Shown piece by piece: positions 61,961 through 64,000 of a stretch of 64,000 bases of DNA. This DNA comes from Candidatus Kouleothrix ribensis (lineage in GTDB: Bacteria > Chloroflexota > Chloroflexia > Chloroflexales > Roseiflexaceae), in NCBI GenBank assembly GCA_016722075.1, contig JADKGW010000001.1:2790001-2854000 (forward strand), written 5' to 3'. The translations under genes were made by a program, and so were the position numbers. The notes below the pieces were generated by a model. The model was given only the letters and a program-made list of their open reading frames with translations. It was not told where the DNA came from and did not search any database. The first letter of the stretch is position 1. Every line of letters begins with the position of its first letter.

Positions 61961-63307
61961 CTACTCGGCCGCCGCCAGTGCGCCCATCGGATCCCAGGGC
62001 GGTAGCACAATCGGGTCGGCTTCGAGCAGCGGCAGCAGCGCGGCCGGCACGTAGCGTTTATCGACCACCACCTCGTACATGTATGCGTCGAACCAGGCGT
62101 CGCTCATCACCAGGAAGCCCTTGTCGCCAATCTTCTCGCCCCAGCTATTCTCAACCCGCCATTTACGCGCGTTGCCCGCGTCGTCGAGATCAACGCCGGT
62201 GAAGACCATGGCGTGGGTCATCAGGCTATGGCCGTAGTCGACGCGCTCGGCCTTGTCGGCGCGATACGCGAAGCCGTACACCGACTGGTAATCGTACAGC
62301 TCCATGTCGAGGATGCCCAGCTCGGTCTCGAGCATCTTGCCGACATCACAGCCAAACCAGACCGGCCGGCCGTCTTTGAGCATCTCGATTGCGGCGTGCT
62401 TGAATACGGCCAGATCGACGTTCAAATAGCGCACGATCTGGCCTTCGACCACATTGCCGAGATATTGGATCGTATACAGCTGGTCGAAGGGCTTGTCGGC
62501 CGTCGGGCAGTGGATCAGGCAGGCAAGCGCGTCGAGGTCGTAGCCAACATAGCGCTGGAAGAACTCCTGCGGTGTGAGCGTGCCGGCGCGCTGAAAGGCC
62601 TGATCTTTATCGCGCCACTGCCATTCGAACGAGCGCGGCGGCTCGCCCAGGTGAACGCACAGCATCTGGTAAAACGCGTCGATCATGGCGTGCTTTCGGT
62701 CGCGCAGCATGGCGGCGGCCACCCCGGCGGCATGCATGCGCCGCAGCTCGGCCGCGTTCTCGCGCAGCAGCGCGGTCATCAGGTTGGTCAGCGCGTTGGT
62801 GTTGCCGCTGCTATCGGTCTCGGGCATTGCCGTCTTAGGCACCACGCCATATTTCTTCACCAGGTTGACGAACATATCCCACTGGCCGCCATCTTGCAGC
62901 GGGCCAGACAGCAGGAACATGATCAGCCGGCCGTTGGTCGGCTCATCAAGCGTATCGAGCACTGTCTCGAGGAAGTAGTTGGCCTTTTCAAGCTTATCCC
63001 AGAACAGCAAGTAATTCTGCGATAGCTCGAAGTTCTCGACATTCAGTCGCTGGATCGCCTCAACCCGGAACAGATTCAGGCCGGCGAATAGCCAGCAACG
63101 GCCGCTGCGATTCTGGTTGGTTACGGCGTTGCTCTTCAGTGCCACCGAAAAGGTGTGGTCGACGCCGGCCACCACGCGGCGGTTGAGCGCTACCGAGCTG
63201 ACCGGCGATTTCGCCACGGCGTTACCGGCCAGGCGCCGCTGTGGGTCGCGCTCGAACGCGGCTTGACATGCGTCGATCTGCTCGAACGAGATAGCCTGTG
63301 ATGTCAT
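61961..63307 (-). CDS. pepC: Aminopeptidase C / bleomycin hydrolase (C1B cysteine peptidase)
   Basis: A 448-residue papain-fold aminopeptidase. Catalytic Cys in NQNRSGRCWLFAGLNLFRVE, His in THAMVFTGVDLDDAG and Asn in WRVENSWGEKIGDKG. Length is normal, and the C-terminal arm that usually self-blocks the site in this family is present (PWDPMGALAAAE). Cytoplasmic. GAGGAG precedes ATG 63307. Confidence 0.93.
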   Translation of the reverse strand: MTSQAISFEQIDACQAAFERDPQRRLAGNAVAKSPVSSVALNRRVVAGVDHTFSVALKSNAVTNQNRSGRCWLFAGLNLFRVEAIQRLNVENFELSQNYLLFWDKLEKANYFLETVLDTLDEPTNGRLIMFLLSGPLQDGGQWDMFVNLVKKYGVVPKTAMPETDSSGNTNALTNLMTALLRENAAELRRMHAAGVAAAMLRDRKHAMIDAFYQMLCVHLGEPPRSFEWQWRDKDQAFQRAGTLTPQEFFQRYVGYDLDALACLIHCPTADKPFDQLYTIQYLGNVVEGQIVRYLNVDLAVFKHAAIEMLKDGRPVWFGCDVGKMLETELGILDMELYDYQSVYGFAYRADKAERVDYGHSLMTHAMVFTGVDLDDAGNARKWRVENSWGEKIGDKGFLVMSDAWFDAYMYEVVVDKRYVPAALLPLLEADPIVLPPWDPMGALAAAE

Positions 63308-63370
63308 GGGCCTGGCTCCTCTCTATAGTATGGCAAGATTGTAGGATGATAAGGTTATCGTGCCGTCGGG

Positions 63371-64000
63371 TCAATCGTGAACGTGCGCATGCTCGTGGTC
63401 GTGGTCGGGCCAGTGCTGATGCTTATGCGTATGCGGCACGCCCGGCGGCGGCAGCTGCGCGGGCGCATGGGTATGCGTGCCAAGGTGCAGGGCGTGGTCA
63501 TGGCCGAACCAGCGGCTGCCGTCGGTATAGCCGCGCACGGTCAGGCTCTCGCCGTGATGCCAGCGACGCTTGTAGATGTCGAAGTTCTTCTTGCTCTTGG
63601 TAGCGCGCTCGTCTTCGCTCAGGCTATACCATTCGCGGTGCGCATGTTTCTCGATCAGCGCAGCCAGCTCGGGCAGCGCCACCACCCGGTAGCCGGCGGC
63701 TTTGATCATAAAGCTCTCATATACGTCGAGCAGGCGGTAGAAGCGGAATTTCTCTTCAAACAGGCCGATCTCGGGTAGCAGTGCGCGCCGAAAGGCCATC
63801 AGGTAGCCCTCGATCGCGTCGACATCCGGCCCGGCGCTTTCGGTAAATTCCTTCAGGTCGTCGGTCACCAGGCCATATGGCCCCACCAGGCCCACCTGCT
63901 CGTCGCGCAGCGCTTGCGCGATCGGCGCCCAGATCTGGCCACGCAGCTCGATCGAGGTGTCGAGTAGCACCAGCTGCCGGCCGCAGCTGGCGCGCATGGT
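63371..64000 (-). CDS. Glycosyltransferase (GT2-like) C-terminal part with histidine-rich tail
   Basis: The last 209 residues of a protein whose start is beyond the window. VLLDTSIELRGQIWAPIAQAL, then VDAIEGYLMAFRRALLPEIGLFEEKFRFYRLLDVYESFMIKAAGYRVVAL, matches the GT2 acceptor region with the FxFYxLxD-type segment. The tail after YKRRWHHGESLTVRG becomes extremely histidine- and aspartate-rich (FGHDHALHLGTHTHAP, HTHKHQHW and HDHEHAHVHD), about 14 His in 43 residues. Such tails bind Zn, Ni or Cu. The main part could be a hopanoid/surface glycan transferase; donor unknown. Confidence 0.72.
   Translation of the reverse strand, partial: TMRASCGRQLVLLDTSIELRGQIWAPIAQALRDEQVGLVGPYGLVTDDLKEFTESAGPDVDAIEGYLMAFRRALLPEIGLFEEKFRFYRLLDVYESFMIKAAGYRVVALPELAALIEKHAHREWYSLSEDERATKSKKNFDIYKRRWHHGESLTVRGYTDGSRWFGHDHALHLGTHTHAPAQLPPPGVPHTHKHQHWPDHDHEHAHVHD

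Overview
The window looks like chromosomal DNA of a high-GC member of the Chloroflexota, most like the filamentous Chloroflexia (Roseiflexus/Kouleothrix relatives). This is inference from gene content: giant BTAD/NB-ARC/TPR regulators, PxKF-type secreted proteins, a fused gamma-alpha 2-oxoacid:ferredoxin oxidoreductase, a Wzz-like chimera, and many short heptamer/octamer tandem repeats. No rRNA, tRNA, CRISPR array, transposase or phage gene was seen.

Layout. 1-13.4 kb: the end of a winged-helix gene, an S41 lipoprotein protease, a TetR-controlled ABC exporter (permease, HlyD-type adaptor, two ATPases), a beta-propeller phytase-like lipoprotein, an Xre/M23 membrane protein, a WD40-like membrane protein, and small membrane/DUF218 genes. 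13.5-17.5 kb: mfd, carrying three in-frame simple-repeat inserts. 17.8-32.9 kb: a 1787-residue BTAD-NB-ARC-TPR-NB-ARC-TPR regulator, divergent from a run of genes, three of whose promoters share the same 11-bp direct-repeat operator at fixed distance from the -10. These promoters drive (i) a small protein plus a glycine-rich PxKF exoprotein, (ii) a second exoprotein with a near-identical signal peptide, and (iii) an HD/cNMP-like protein translationally coupled to a purine permease. An acyl-CoA synthetase lies among them without the operator. I think this BTAD regulon is the most interesting system in the window.

33.4-53.0 kb: MTA phosphorylase, a 54-residue gene with a strong promoter, and then a 13-gene minus-strand Wzx/Wzy-type exopolysaccharide operon. 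It contains an initiating sugar-phosphate transferase, ATP-grasp, DUF4091-like protein, Wzz chimera, four GT4 transferases, polymerase/ligase, MurJ-like flippase, AsnB, polysaccharide deacetylase and epimerase. Many start and stop codons overlap. 53.0-54.1 kb is non-coding and rich in inverted repeats. 54.1-64 kb: an extracellular solute-binding protein, SecG, a GAF-GAF-GGDEF diguanylate cyclase, KorA/KorB, an S51 peptidase, aminopeptidase C, and a truncated glycosyltransferase with a histidine-rich tail.

The intergenic DNA holds four repeat classes: heptamer/octamer arrays, usually just after stop codons but also inside mfd and the regulator; ~100-bp elements with conserved ends around palindromes of variable sequence; GAGCC/GAGACG hairpins; and C-rich hairpins near gene ends. 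All function calls are from reading motifs by eye; no database search was run.
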